Source: Pseudoalteromonas luteoviolacea NCIMB 1944 | GTDB lineage: Bacteria; Pseudomonadota; Gammaproteobacteria; Enterobacterales; Alteromonadaceae | NCBI RefSeq assembly: GCF_001625565.1 | Contig: NZ_AUXS01000013.1 | Coordinates: forward strand, 124,001 to 188,000 | Direction: 5' to 3' | DNA: 64,000 bases | Shown here: piece by piece, positions 1 through 14,690 of the stretch | Layout: every line of letters starts with the position of its first letter | Position numbering within the stretch: position 1 is the first letter of the stretch | Made by a program: the position numbers and the translations under genes | Notes under the pieces: model-generated | Seen by the model: only the letters and a program-made list of their open reading frames with translations | What the model was told of the DNA's origin: nothing | The model's database searches: none

Positions 1-338
1 CCTGATTTTCAGATAAGTTTTTGATGCATTTCTTTTTGATTGTGAATTTCATTTCTTTTTCCTTATAGTTGTATGCACCGCTTAACTATTTTCGTTTTTT
101 CCTTATTTGTCCAGTGGTCATATGTAACAGGTTGTGTGTCACTATTGCATAAAAGTGATAATTGAGATGAGTGCACTCAGAGGTTTTGCCAGTGGTTTGA
201 CAAAATGTGTTACTATGCCCGCCTTATGTAGCTATTGCCTAGCTGTCTACCTTTATTAAGAGCGTGACAGAGGGGTAGGTTGGATATTGATGTAGTATGC
301 ACAATGGTGAGTCTTAAAAGTTTAGAGGTAAACGCTGA
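1..338. other. Non-coding region upstream of pabA
   Basis: No open reading frame of convincing length is seen here. The first 120 bases are AT-rich. A perfect TTGACA hexamer lies at 197-202, but no good -10 box falls 16-18 bases after it, so I do not call a promoter. The ribosome binding site of pabA (GAGG at 325-328) closes the region. Confidence 0.5.
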
Positions 339-920
339 ATGTTATTAATGATAGACAACTATGACTCGTTCACATTTAACCTCGTTCAGTATTTTCAAAA
401 GTTAGATCAAGACGTTTTGGTCAAGCGAAATGATGAAATATCTATTTCGCAAATTAGGCAACTTAATCCCGATCACATTGTGATATCACCTGGGCCGTGC
501 AGTCCTGATGAAGCCGGTGTTTCTTTGCAGGTTGTACAACAATTACAAGGGCACTTCCCGATTTTAGGTGTGTGCTTGGGTCATCAAACGATTGCACAAG
601 CTTTAGGTGCACGCGTACATCGAGCGAAATCAGTGATGCACGGAAAAGTGTCGCGAATTTATCATGCAGATAAAGGTATGTTTGCAGGCCTGCCTAGCCA
701 CTTTAATGTATGTAGATATCACTCTCTTGCGGTAGATGCTGCGACTTTACCCAGTACATTACAAGTGACTGCCTGGACCCAAACAGAACAAGGGAAACTA
801 GATGAAATTATGGGCTTATGCCATACTGAGCTTGCATTGGAAGGTGTGCAATTCCACCCAGAGGCAATCTTAACTGAGTATGGATTAAGACTACTTGATA
901 ACTTTATTGCTCGCTTCTAA
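339..920 (+). CDS. pabA: Glutamine amidotransferase subunit of aminodeoxychorismate/anthranilate synthase (PabA/TrpG)
   Basis: Class I glutamine amidotransferase, 193 residues, the normal length for a free-standing PabA/TrpG. It releases ammonia from glutamine and passes it to the PabB (folate) or TrpE (tryptophan) partner. Visible motifs are the N-terminal IDNYDSFTFNL, the oxyanion segment SPGPCSPDEAG, the nucleophile elbow GVCLGHQ and the C-terminal FHPE that completes the Cys-His-Glu triad. PabA and TrpG cannot be separated on these motifs alone. I favour PabA because argD lies close downstream, as in enterobacteria, and no trp genes are near. GAGG sits ten bases before the ATG; an in-frame ATG three codons later is possible. 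Confidence 0.88.
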   Translation: MLLMIDNYDSFTFNLVQYFQKLDQDVLVKRNDEISISQIRQLNPDHIVISPGPCSPDEAGVSLQVVQQLQGHFPILGVCLGHQTIAQALGARVHRAKSVMHGKVSRIYHADKGMFAGLPSHFNVCRYHSLAVDAATLPSTLQVTAWTQTEQGKLDEIMGLCHTELALEGVQFHPEAILTEYGLRLLDNFIARF

Positions 921-965
921 CCTTTAAAGAGCTTTCTTTTAATATACCGAAAAAGACTATAATTG

Positions 966-2141
966 ATGACACAAGACATTAGGCAGTCACACATTGCTAA
1001 AGCAATTGCTCAGCGTGCACATGACGTTCTAATTAGCCATAACTTTGCTCAACAGCAGATAGGTTATATTCACACATTTGACATGAACTTTGGTGAGTCT
1101 ATTCCACAGCGAACAATGCTTGAAGTAGAGCTCGCGGCTGCGGCAAAACGTCAAGAAAAAAGCACCAGTCATCACAAGTACATTGCAAAAGCGAGTAATC
1201 ATTTACACCAAGTTATTGAAAGTGGAATAGAGACTCAATTAAGCGACTTAGATTCTATCTATACCGATGTTGTTGGCGTGCAAGATGCGGTTCCAACCGT
1301 ATTGGATATTCTTGCGGTTAAATCTGCATCAGTTGGTCGTTTGGAACCTCTGGTCAATGATTTGTCATGGTTGGGAAGAGACTTAGTATCGCTGGTCAAT
1401 TTGCCGCAATATCGCAAAGTAAACAGTAAAGGCACGTCGGTTAAAGTCGATACACCCGCATTGGCCTTGCGCTATTTGGGTCTGGAAAACTTGCAAATGG
1501 TGATCCCAACGTTTGCCGTGCGTCACTGGATGCCACATTCAACTGAGCCCTTCCCATTATTAAAAAGAAAGCTAAGAGACGTGAGCATGGCCAGCGCGAT
1601 AGCAGCCAAAGCTCTTGCCCCACTCTATGATGTCAAAGAGCAGCACGCCTTTACTTTGGGGATGTTACTTGATCTGGGCAAAATTGCATTGACCCGTCTA
1701 TACCTTCGGACGTTTGAACGTGTTTGGCAGGCAAAGGTAAAGATTGCCAGAGATAAAAATCAAAAAGATTTGCACACAGCGCTATTGGAGCTAGGACCAG
1801 ATCCCCTGTTTTTGAGAAACTTACTGTTAGAGCATGCGGCGGTTGTATCTCAGCGATTGATCGAGCAAATGTCGTTTAAGTACTTACCTTTTAATGCTGC
1901 CATGTCAGAGTTCGCGCAAAGTTATTTGCCTGACGTGAATAATAATACAGCTGAATTGTTACCTTTAACGCAGGTATTGAAAAAAGCGTATGGGTATGCG
2001 CAATACCAACTTTTAAAAGACAGTCATTTAATTGAACCAGATGAAGCAAAAGATTGGTTCATCTATCTCAATTTAACCGATCAAGAAGAAAAATTGTTGG
2101 AAAAAACGTCTCTACAGAGCCTTCAGCTGACAATTTTGTAA
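966..2141 (+). CDS. HDOD-domain protein
   Basis: Protein of 391 residues counted from the ATG at 966; the TTG just before it is an unlikely start. The segment around residues 130-310 has the character of an HDOD domain, a catalytically degenerate HD-fold seen in bacterial signalling proteins. Examples are the stretch ALRYLGLENLQMVIP, then the helix with SMASAIAAKALAP, then AFTLGMLLDLGKI where an active HD phosphohydrolase would carry metal ligands. No second output domain is recognised. HDOD proteins are often tied to cyclic-di-GMP, motility or stress signalling, but its target here is unknown. It sits between pabA and the ast genes with no evident operon link to the latter. Confidence 0.7.
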   Translation: MTQDIRQSHIAKAIAQRAHDVLISHNFAQQQIGYIHTFDMNFGESIPQRTMLEVELAAAAKRQEKSTSHHKYIAKASNHLHQVIESGIETQLSDLDSIYTDVVGVQDAVPTVLDILAVKSASVGRLEPLVNDLSWLGRDLVSLVNLPQYRKVNSKGTSVKVDTPALALRYLGLENLQMVIPTFAVRHWMPHSTEPFPLLKRKLRDVSMASAIAAKALAPLYDVKEQHAFTLGMLLDLGKIALTRLYLRTFERVWQAKVKIARDKNQKDLHTALLELGPDPLFLRNLLLEHAAVVSQRLIEQMSFKYLPFNAAMSEFAQSYLPDVNNNTAELLPLTQVLKKAYGYAQYQLLKDSHLIEPDEAKDWFIYLNLTDQEEKLLEKTSLQSLQLTIL

Positions 2142-3676
<1,535 letters not shown>

Positions 3677-3706
3677 GTTGTCGCGCAAACCATAGCGATA
3701 ACCAAC

Positions 3707-3728
3707 GTGGCGTTCTGTTGAGCGCCAC
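3707..3728 (+). promoter_or_regulatory. Hairpin between argD and astA
   Basis: Inverted repeat GTGGCG (3707-3712) / CGCCAC (3723-3728) in the 86-base gap between argD and astA. No T-run follows. It could adjust expression of the downstream genes or protect an mRNA end; this is inference from position only. Confidence 0.35.
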
Positions 3729-3762
3729 CTGTCTAAAGGTTTACTGAGGAGTAAGCGGGCTC

Positions 3763-6277
<2,515 letters not shown>

Positions 6278-6299
6278 AATTACCTTCATTAGGTAATTC

Positions 6300-6386
6300 A
6301 CAATGTTGTTTTGTGCAACGTTGTGATGTGTGAGGTTAGCCTCACGCTTTATTCTTAAAAAAGCAGCATTTGCTGCTTTTTTTATT
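6300..6386 (+). terminator. Hairpin series ending in a terminator after astD
   Basis: Three hairpins follow astD. The first is an imperfect stem at about 6300-6325 (CACAATGTTG with CAACGTTGTG). The second is GTGAGG/CCTCAC at 6330-6345. The third is a classic intrinsic terminator at 6357-6386: AAAAAGCAGCA and TGCTGCTTTTT around a two-base loop, followed by more T residues. Confidence 0.85.
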
Positions 6387-6473
6387 TTTCTGGGCCGCTC
6401 AAAAGTAGCAATCAGATCAAGTTTCTGCTTAAATCAATAGGAGATGTCATTGGTAAACTCAGGTGGGCAATAT

Positions 6474-6812
6474 ATGGTTTTAGATAAACAAGGATATGAT
6501 GAGTTAGTCATGTATCTGACACAAAATTTAGCCTTGTTTGAAAAGCCGGGTGTGGTAAAGCCAAATGCACCTAAGGTCGTCGAATTAATAGAAGACGTAA
6601 TTGCGGAACACGTAATTCGTTTATGCGAACAGCACACTGGCCTGTCAACGGAGCAGCGTAGCTTGATTGTGCGCGAAGTTGATGGCATTGTATACGACTT
6701 ACAGGAAGTGCTGTCGAGCGTAGTAGATCAACGTGTTACAGAAGAACAGCAAGAGTTTATCGAAGAGTTTGCTGGGCTGGTGAAGAACTTATTTGATTCA
6801 GCCATCCAGTAG
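6474..6812 (+). CDS. DUF3802 family protein
   Basis: Small acidic protein of 112 residues, recognised from the N-terminus MVLDKQGYDELVMYLTQNLA as DUF3802, a family of unknown function typical of Shewanella and Pseudoalteromonas. It has no signal peptide or membrane segment and looks mostly helical. I choose the ATG at 6474 over the upstream ATG at 6444. AGGTGGG (6461-6467) lies six bases before 6474, whereas the AGGAG near 6444 touches that codon. It is bounded by terminators on both sides and so is probably a single-gene unit. No function can be assigned. Confidence 0.75.
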   Translation: MVLDKQGYDELVMYLTQNLALFEKPGVVKPNAPKVVELIEDVIAEHVIRLCEQHTGLSTEQRSLIVREVDGIVYDLQEVLSSVVDQRVTEEQQEFIEEFAGLVKNLFDSAIQ

Positions 6813-6838
6813 TCTTAATCTAATTTATTGTATTTTTA

Positions 6839-6861
6839 AACACCGCCTGCTGGGCGGTGTT
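6839..6861 (+). terminator. Hairpin between the DUF3802 gene and the osmC-like gene
   Basis: Perfect nine-base inverted repeat AACACCGCC (6839-6847) / GGCGGTGTT (6853-6861) with a five-base loop. The T-tract after it is poor, so termination may be partial. The hairpin ends ten bases before the ribosome binding site of the next gene. Confidence 0.6.
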
Positions 6862-6882
6862 ATTCGTTTAGGGAGGTGCTAT

Positions 6883-7290
6883 ATGAAAGCAAGTGTGAAG
6901 TGGGTTGGCGGAGATACGTTTTTAGGGCTGTCGAACTCAGGGCATAATGTGGTATTTGATGCTGGTGCGGATAGTGCGGCACCCAGTCCCATGGAGATGG
7001 TTTTGATGTCAGCTGGCAGCTGCGCTTCTGTGGATGTGGTGAGTATTCTAAAAAAAGCAAAACAAAGCGTACAGAGCGTCGAAGTAGAACTGACAGCACA
7101 GCGCGCTGAATCAGCGCCTAGAGTATTCACAAAAATCAATCTACACTTTGTAGTTACTGGTGATAATGTGTCGGAAAAGCACCTAGCTCGCGCAGTCAAT
7201 TTATCTGCTGAAAAGTACTGTTCAGTTGCCTTAATGCTTGAAAAAGCAGTTGAAATTACACATACCCACGAGGTTGTACAAGGCGGATAA
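6883..7290 (+). CDS. OsmC family protein (YhfA-like)
   Basis: Protein of 135 residues from the ATG at 6883, which has an excellent ribosome binding site GGGAGGT (6871-6877). The longer frame would start upstream of the hairpin with a non-homologous N-terminus. The sequence has the OsmC/YhfA layout: N-terminal MKASVKWVGGDTFLG, the core DSAAPSPMEMVLMSAGSCASVDVV containing the first redox cysteine, and C-terminal LSAEKYCSVALMLEKAVEI with the second cysteine. OsmC/Ohr-type proteins reduce organic peroxides through this cysteine pair. The YhfA branch has no firmly established substrate, so a peroxide role is inference. Confidence 0.85.
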   Translation: MKASVKWVGGDTFLGLSNSGHNVVFDAGADSAAPSPMEMVLMSAGSCASVDVVSILKKAKQSVQSVEVELTAQRAESAPRVFTKINLHFVVTGDNVSEKHLARAVNLSAEKYCSVALMLEKAVEITHTHEVVQGG

Positions 7291-7382
7291 AAATAACGCT
7301 TTTTAAGCTGCTATTTTTCGTATAAAATCCGCGAACTTTTAGTTCTGCAGTGCAGATTTTCTTGTTTTAAGGTGGGTCTATC

Positions 7383-8192
7383 GTGAACAAGCCCTTTAAT
7401 AAAATTAAACTCCATGGCTTTAACAACTTAACAAAGAGTTTAAGCTTTAGTATCTACGATATCTGTTACGCCAAAACTGAGCAACAGCGAAAAGAGTATA
7501 TTGAATATATCGATGAGCAGTACAGTGCTGATCGCCTAACCGATATTCTTAAAGAAGTGGTTGATATTATCGGTGCCAATGTACTTAATATTGCTCGCCA
7601 GGATTATGACCCGCAAGGGGCTAGTGTAACAATCTTAGTATCAGAAGAACCTGTAGAAGGCACTGTACCTCACTCACAAGAAACACCTGGACCTTTGCCA
7701 GATTCAGTGGTTGCACACTTAGACAAAAGCCACATATGTGTTCACACATATCCTGAAGCGCATCCTCACGATGGTATTTGTACATTCCGTGCCGATATTG
7801 AGGTATCGACATGTGGTATCATTTCGCCTTTGAAAGCACTGAACTTTTTGATCCACTCATTGGAGTCCGATGTTGTGACGATTGATTATCGTGTGCGTGG
7901 CTTTACGAGAGATGTGAATGGTGTGAAGCACTACATTGATCACCCAATTCACTCTATCCAAAACTTTATGACAGATGATACAAAAGACGCTTACCAAATG
8001 GTGGATGTTAATGTGTATCAAGAGAATTTATTCCACACTAAAATGATGCTCAAAGAAACAGATCTCAATACCTACTTATTTGGTATTACGACGGATGAGT
8101 TATCGGAGCAAGAGGAAGAAGAAATTCGCCATAAGTTAAACCGAGAAATTCAAGAAGTATTCTACGGTAGAAACTTACCAGATGCCGAGTAA
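7383..8192 (+). CDS. speD: S-adenosylmethionine decarboxylase proenzyme
   Basis: Makes decarboxylated S-adenosylmethionine, the aminopropyl donor for spermidine. 269 residues from a GTG start at 7383, aligning closely by eye with E. coli SpeD ([13 protein letters not shown] at the N-terminus, the middle [20 protein letters not shown], and the C-terminal YGRNLP). The proenzyme cleaves itself before Ser116 in [15 protein letters not shown], which turns that serine into the pyruvoyl cofactor. GGTGGG about ten bases upstream serves as ribosome binding site. A TATAAAAT at 7321-7328 is a likely -10 box. No speE partner is adjacent. Confidence 0.96.
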   Translation: MNKPFNKIKLHGFNNLTKSLSFSIYDICYAKTEQQRKEYIEYIDEQYSADRLTDILKEVVDIIGANVLNIARQDYDPQGASVTILVSEEPVEGTVPHSQETPGPLPDSVVAHLDKSHICVHTYPEAHPHDGICTFRADIEVSTCGIISPLKALNFLIHSLESDVVTIDYRVRGFTRDVNGVKHYIDHPIHSIQNFMTDDTKDAYQMVDVNVYQENLFHTKMMLKETDLNTYLFGITTDELSEQEEEEIRHKLNREIQEVFYGRNLPDAE

Positions 8193-8205
8193 CGGACTGG
8201 AAATA

Positions 8206-8234
8206 AAAAAACGGCGCTTTGAGCGCCGTTTTTA
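8206..8234. terminator. Bidirectional terminator between speD and the TonB receptor gene
   Basis: Stem ACGGCGC (8211-8217) / GCGCCGT (8223-8229), preceded by a run of A and followed by a run of T. It can therefore end transcription of speD from the left and of the minus-strand receptor gene from the right. Confidence 0.9.
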
Positions 8235-10349
8235 TTATAACGTATAGTTAAATGTTAAACCGTATACTCTCGGTTCAGCATATTGCACATATGTGTTGGT
8301 TGCCCAGCCGTTTCTCGGGTCATTACCAAATTCGAAACCACGTACAGGTAGATCTCTATCTGCTAAGTTTCTGCCCCATGCCGTTAGGCTCCAGCTGTCG
8401 CTGTAATAAGACACACTGGCGTTGATCAGGTTTTGGTTGGGCGCCTGTGAATTATGGCTATCAGAGAAGAAATAGTCATCTTTGCCTTCAAAGCCTAATT
8501 GAGCACTGATGCTGTCATTCAAATCATAAACAAATGAGAATGCATACTGATATTTTGGTGATTGTGCTTGTTCTCGACCATCAAAGTCATCACCACTAAC
8601 AGTAATAAAGTCTTCAATCTTAGTGTCTAAGTAGCCTAGGCTGTATTGTAAAGAGAGAGCATCAAACAATTGACTCGTACCTTCGATTTCAAGGCCGTAA
8701 TTTTTACCCTTGCCCGCATTGCTAATAAAGCCGGCAAATTGCACACCTTCTAATTGCCACTGTTTAAGCTGCATATCTTCTCTGTGCATATAAAATGCGG
8801 TGAGGTGTAATGTATGACGTTTGTCTTTTGATTGGCCTTTAACACCAAACTCGAGGTTCCAGAGGTACTCGGGGTCGAAAGTAAAGCCTGATTGAGGGAT
8901 AGAGATACCATCGTCTTTGGCTTTCGCGAGTGCTTCACCGTTAACGCCACCCACTTTATAACCGCGATTTAAACTGGTATAGATCATTGTTTGCGGAACA
9001 ACTTGGTATTCAAGTGCCACTTTACCACCGACCATGGTGTCATCCGATTCAAGATCAAATGCATTGCTATCTAAGTAATCGCTAGTATAAGACTCTACTC
9101 GAATCCCAGTGACTAGCCTGACATCCTCTTGTAGAGCTGTTACTTTGTGCGCAAATAGTGCGTGGTTTTGGGTTTCAAAGGTCGACTTGAATTGCGTTGG
9201 CAGATTGCCAAATTTGGTTCTTTGGCGATCTAAATCGACATCATGTCTGCGGCTGACAACGCCAATAACCCATGATTTATCTTTACTTTTAACTCTGATC
9301 TCAGCAGAGCCCCTTTCATGATCGCGGACATAGGCATCAAAGTATTGACCATAGTACTCAAGGTGATCAGGATGCAAGCCTGCTTCACACAAGATTGGCT
9401 GCGCAGTATCAGCACAAACCCAGTCTTCGTCATAGCTATATTCGGTATCAGCTTGAAGGCCACTGGTGAGAATTTCAATATCGACGGACGATAGGCCAGT
9501 GTAATCGGCAGTCAGTGAGAACGCGTCACTTTGTTGAGTGTCTTTACCTGGTTGGCTTGCGACGCTTTGGCGAGTATTGTCCAAGGTAAAGCCATCATAG
9601 CCGTTGTCAATATCAATGTGGTGATATACAAATCCAAGATTTAAATCATCGCTGGCTGCATAATTCAGTTTAAAGCGTGCGACACTTTCATCTAGATCTT
9701 GCGTATCGTCGTTGAGGTAGATGTTATCGACAAAACCATCAGACTGTTTTTGGTAAATGCTAGCGCGTGCAGTAATATTCTCTGATATGCCTGTACCGAC
9801 TGCAATGCCAGCTTCGTGAGTTCCATAGTTTGCAGCACCTAATTTTAGATTGAGGCTCGGTGCTTGGGTTGGGCTATTTGAGTGAATATCGATGATCCCA
9901 CCCATGGCATCGGCACCAAATTTAGTCCCTTGAGGGCCGCGATAAATTGCGACTTGGTCGGCATCAAACAGCAAGGCACTACCGCCTAATCCAGAATAGT
10001 TAATGTTGTCTATTAAAACGCCCACACTAGGCGTAATGGGGTCAACAAACTGTGAACGAAGGCCCACACCACGGATCTGCACGAAGCGTCCGCGAGAAGC
10101 GCCTGCAGTAAAATTAACGTTAGCGGCACTATTGAGGATTTCATCCAAATAGCTGGCGCCACGAGTGGAAATTTCCGCTTCGCCAAAGACTGATGCACTA
10201 GCACTCAATGTTTGTAGTGATTCTTGTTGAAAATCGCCATTAACTTCGATGGTTTCAATGTTGTTTGCTGTTGTTAAGGTTTGCTCGTCGGCAGAGCTTG
10301 AAAATGCCACCATCAGTCCAAGGGTGAGTAAAGAGAGTTTTAATTTCAT
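8235..10349 (-). CDS. TonB-dependent outer-membrane receptor
   Basis: Outer-membrane transporter of 704 residues, driven by TonB-ExbBD. A Sec signal peptide is present (MKLKLSLLTLGLMVAFSSSA). A TonB-box-like IETIEVNG lies near residue 33. The plug domain follows (about residues 50-160) with FVQIRGVGLRSQF and the typical VAIYRGPQGTKFGADAMGGII. The rest, about 160-704, is the 22-strand barrel with many aromatic-ended strands and the final strand YGLTFNYTL. The substrate cannot be told: no siderophore, vitamin or glycan genes are adjacent, so it appears as an orphan receptor. It is transcribed alone and divergently from the thioesterase gene. Confidence 0.9.
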   Translation of the reverse strand: MKLKLSLLTLGLMVAFSSSADEQTLTTANNIETIEVNGDFQQESLQTLSASASVFGEAEISTRGASYLDEILNSAANVNFTAGASRGRFVQIRGVGLRSQFVDPITPSVGVLIDNINYSGLGGSALLFDADQVAIYRGPQGTKFGADAMGGIIDIHSNSPTQAPSLNLKLGAANYGTHEAGIAVGTGISENITARASIYQKQSDGFVDNIYLNDDTQDLDESVARFKLNYAASDDLNLGFVYHHIDIDNGYDGFTLDNTRQSVASQPGKDTQQSDAFSLTADYTGLSSVDIEILTSGLQADTEYSYDEDWVCADTAQPILCEAGLHPDHLEYYGQYFDAYVRDHERGSAEIRVKSKDKSWVIGVVSRRHDVDLDRQRTKFGNLPTQFKSTFETQNHALFAHKVTALQEDVRLVTGIRVESYTSDYLDSNAFDLESDDTMVGGKVALEYQVVPQTMIYTSLNRGYKVGGVNGEALAKAKDDGISIPQSGFTFDPEYLWNLEFGVKGQSKDKRHTLHLTAFYMHREDMQLKQWQLEGVQFAGFISNAGKGKNYGLEIEGTSQLFDALSLQYSLGYLDTKIEDFITVSGDDFDGREQAQSPKYQYAFSFVYDLNDSISAQLGFEGKDDYFFSDSHNSQAPNQNLINASVSYYSDSWSLTAWGRNLADRDLPVRGFEFGNDPRNGWATNTYVQYAEPRVYGLTFNYTL

Positions 10350-10456
10350 TCGTTTATATGTGTCCCGTGTTAGTTGCGCACTAGTTTAGCAAAAGCCCGA
10401 CCAGATGACTGAATATTTGTGATATAAACTTTTGCAATCAATATAGAGGACGAAAT

Positions 10457-10846
10457 ATGACGTTTAAAGTTGACTTTAAAGTGAGAGATTATGAGTGCGA
10501 TTTGCAGGGGATCGTGAATAACAGTGTGTATTTTAATTATTTGGAACATGCGCGCCATGAGTTCTTGGCATACAAAAACATAGACTTTGCCGCTTTGGCT
10601 GAACAAAAAGTCAACCTGGTCGTGATCCGCTCAGAAATGAATTACAAAGATTCACTGCGACCGGGTGATACATTTTATGTTGAAGTAGAGGTCGAAAAGG
10701 TCAGTAAATTAAAATTTGCATTTCATCAAAAAGTAGTAAGAAGCAGCGATGAAAAGCTGATGCTAGATGCGGTTATAACGGGTACATCGGTGAATGAGCG
10801 AGGTCGTCCGTTCCTACCTCCGGAAATTGACCTATTATTTTCTTAA
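10457..10846 (+). CDS. Acyl-CoA thioesterase, 4-hydroxybenzoyl-CoA thioesterase (hotdog) family
   Basis: Small hotdog-fold protein of 129 residues. The N-terminal motif VRDYECDLQGIVNNSVYFNYLEHARHEFL is the family signature; in relatives an Asp at this site acts in thioester hydrolysis. The sequence VVIRSEMNYKDSLRPGDTFYVEVEVEK is the conserved second half of the fold. Relatives hydrolyse short- or medium-chain acyl-CoA. Substrate unknown here. GAGGA lies six bases before the ATG. It is divergent from the TonB receptor gene. Confidence 0.82.
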   Translation: MTFKVDFKVRDYECDLQGIVNNSVYFNYLEHARHEFLAYKNIDFAALAEQKVNLVVIRSEMNYKDSLRPGDTFYVEVEVEKVSKLKFAFHQKVVRSSDEKLMLDAVITGTSVNERGRPFLPPEIDLLFS

Positions 10847-10943
10847 AATTTGGCTAGATAGGCAATTTATTACATATTTTTACTGCCTATTATGTGACTC
10901 CAAGCGTTATAATTAACACTGATTATCAAACGATTGGTTTACC

Positions 10944-11351
10944 ATGAAAATTTCCTTTTTATTATGCTTTTTGAGTGTGATGTTGATGGGATGCTCAAGT
11001 ACAGGGACGGTAAACGCTGACACACTCAAATATTCTAGTTGGCAGTTTGTAGCGAAAGATACAGGCGCCAAACATGAACCTATCCGCATCGAGTTTTTAG
11101 ATGCGTTTCGGGTAAATGGCTTTGCTGGCTGCAACCGTTTTTTTGGCCAAGGGGAGGTCAAAGAAGGGCAACTGTTTGTCACAGATATAGGCATGACAAG
11201 AAAACTGTGTGATCCGGACACAAATGAACACGAACAAGCGTTTTTAAACATGTTGCAAATTGGCGTGCCGCTTCAACATAGTCAAAATGAACTAGTTTTG
11301 CTGGGCGACTCAAAATGGCACTTTAAATTGGTAAAAGGTCACTTTGACTAA
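10944..11351 (+). CDS. META-domain lipoprotein
   Basis: Protein of 135 residues with a lipoprotein signal peptide: hydrophobic FLLCFLSVMLMG followed by the acylated Cys of the lipobox LMGC. The mature part carries a META/HslJ-like domain: WQFVAKDTGAKHEPIRIEF, the conserved NGFAGCNRFFGQ, then a second segment with IGMTRKLCDP and EQAFLNML. HslJ-like META proteins are found in the envelope and have been tied to stress tolerance, but the biochemical role is open. It is a stand-alone gene ahead of the thiamine riboswitch. Confidence 0.82.
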   Translation: MKISFLLCFLSVMLMGCSSTGTVNADTLKYSSWQFVAKDTGAKHEPIRIEFLDAFRVNGFAGCNRFFGQGEVKEGQLFVTDIGMTRKLCDPDTNEHEQAFLNMLQIGVPLQHSQNELVLLGDSKWHFKLVKGHFD

Positions 11352-11388
11352 TGCTGTGACATTCAGTAGACTTTGACTCAATTCGTTA

Positions 11389-11473
11389 CTTGTCGGAGTG
11401 CCCTTGTGGGCTGAGATCGCTGTATTGCGGGATCCGTGGACCTGATCAGGTTAATGCCTGCGTAGGGAACAAG
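11389..11473 (+). ncRNA. TPP riboswitch (THI element)
   Basis: Conserved thiamine pyrophosphate aptamer. P1 can form between CTTGT (11389-11393) and ACAAG (11469-11473). Inside lie the invariant CTGAGAT (11411-11417) and, further on, CCTGATCAGGTTAATGCCTG and CGTAGGGAA. It lies about 190 bases upstream of thiC and should lower expression of the thiamine operon when TPP is plentiful. The sequence between aptamer and start codon (11474-11664) would be the expression platform; I did not resolve a clear terminator there, so translational control is as likely as transcriptional. Confidence 0.96.
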
Positions 11474-11646
11474 CTGTCCTAGTGTATCGCCATGCTTTGT
11501 ATGGATACTAAGGCTGCCAAGTTTGTTAGTGTCGTGCTAATCAAACTATCCACCTGTATCACCCAAGTTGTAAGGTACTTAATGTATCTTAATTGCTTGT
11601 GTGAACCCAATCTCTTCCGTTTTGGAATTCTGACAAGACACCTTAA

Positions 11647-13617
<1,971 letters not shown>

Positions 13618-13624
13618 CCTTATC

Positions 13625-13649
13625 GCGCTGCAATCTCGTATTGCAGCGC
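13625..13649 (+). promoter_or_regulatory. Perfect hairpin between thiC and thiO
   Basis: Ten-base perfect inverted repeat GCGCTGCAAT (13625-13634) / ATTGCAGCGC (13640-13649) with a five-base loop. No T-tract follows, so full termination is unlikely. In the middle of an operon it may act as a 3' stabiliser of the thiC message or a partial block that lowers downstream expression. Confidence 0.6.
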
Positions 13650-13667
13650 ACAACAACTGGAATTCTC

Positions 13668-14690
13668 ATGACAGAGTACGGAGCAAAACCGTCCGTTGCT
13701 ATCGTTGGGTTTGGCTTGCTTGGTAGAGTGGTCGCGTTGGAGTTAATGGCGCGATATCAGCTAACTATTTTTGAAAAAGATCCGCAAGACGCTCAAACTG
13801 GCGCGGGTACTTTAGCGGCAGCGATGCTGGCGCCTTTGGCAGAATCGGTGATTTGCGATCAAGCCTTGGCAGAGCAAGGCTTAAAGAGCATCGCCATGTG
13901 GCCAAAATTGCTGGCCAAATTAGACTCTCAAGTATTTTTTCAGCAACAAGGCAGTTTGATTGTTGCCCATCAGCAAGATAGGGGCGATCTGCTGAGCTTT
14001 CAACAGCGTTTGAAGCCACTAAAGCAGCATCGAGCTGAGACCGTTAATCAGTTAGAAATTGCTAAACTGGAGCCCGAACTTGGCAGCAAATTTAGTCAGG
14101 GGCTGTTCTTGCCATGTGAAGGTCAACTTGATAACCAAGCTTTTTTTACCAGCAGTTATGATACGCTTGTTGCTCGTGGCGTACAGTTTCACTTTGCTCA
14201 AGAGGCGAAAATTGAAACGGGTAAGGTAAACAACCAAGCATTTGACTGGATCATAGATTGCAGAGGTTTCGGCGCAAAGCAGGATAAACCTGGACTGCGG
14301 GGTGTACGCGGTGAAGTCGCACGAATTTATGCGCCTGAAGTTAAGTTACAGCGTCCTGTTCGATTGATGCACCCAAGATACCCTATCTATATCGCACCCA
14401 AGCCGGATCATCAATTTGTGATAGGTGCAACCGAAATAGAGTCGCAAGATGCCGCTGATATTACAGTGCGTTCTACATTAGAGTTATTGTCGGCCGCATA
14501 TACCGTGCACAGCGGTTTTGCCGAGGGGCGTGTGTTGTCGCTTAACGCAGGTTTGAGGCCTGCTTTTGTAGATAATCATCCACATATTGATATTCAAGAT
14601 AATGTAATTTCAATTAACGGATTATATCGACATGGTTATTTACTTGCGCCAGTTGTTGTACAGCAAGCACTTTCAAAGGGGCTATTATGA
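13668..14690 (+). CDS. thiO: Glycine oxidase ThiO (FAD-dependent)
   Basis: FAD-dependent amine oxidase that turns glycine into dehydroglycine, the imine used with ThiS-thiocarboxylate and DXP to build the thiazole ring. 340 residues from the ATG at 13668; the longer frame uses a TTG inside the intergenic hairpin. The N-terminal Rossmann motif VAIVGFGLLGRVVALELMA and the FAD segment IFEKDPQDAQTGAGTLAAAM are visible, as is the C-terminal GLYRHGYLLAPVV typical of DAO-family oxidases. Aerobic use of ThiO replaces the radical enzyme ThiH, absent from the operon. Its stop overlaps the start of thiS (ATGA). Confidence 0.9.
   Translation: MTEYGAKPSVAIVGFGLLGRVVALELMARYQLTIFEKDPQDAQTGAGTLAAAMLAPLAESVICDQALAEQGLKSIAMWPKLLAKLDSQVFFQQQGSLIVAHQQDRGDLLSFQQRLKPLKQHRAETVNQLEIAKLEPELGSKFSQGLFLPCEGQLDNQAFFTSSYDTLVARGVQFHFAQEAKIETGKVNNQAFDWIIDCRGFGAKQDKPGLRGVRGEVARIYAPEVKLQRPVRLMHPRYPIYIAPKPDHQFVIGATEIESQDAADITVRSTLELLSAAYTVHSGFAEGRVLSLNAGLRPAFVDNHPHIDIQDNVISINGLYRHGYLLAPVVVQQALSKGLL

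Noticed and set aside
197..230. Promoter built on the perfect TTGACA at 197-202
   Set aside because: No acceptable -10 hexamer lies 16-18 bases downstream; the nearest TACTAT is only 8 bases away and TATGTA is 22.
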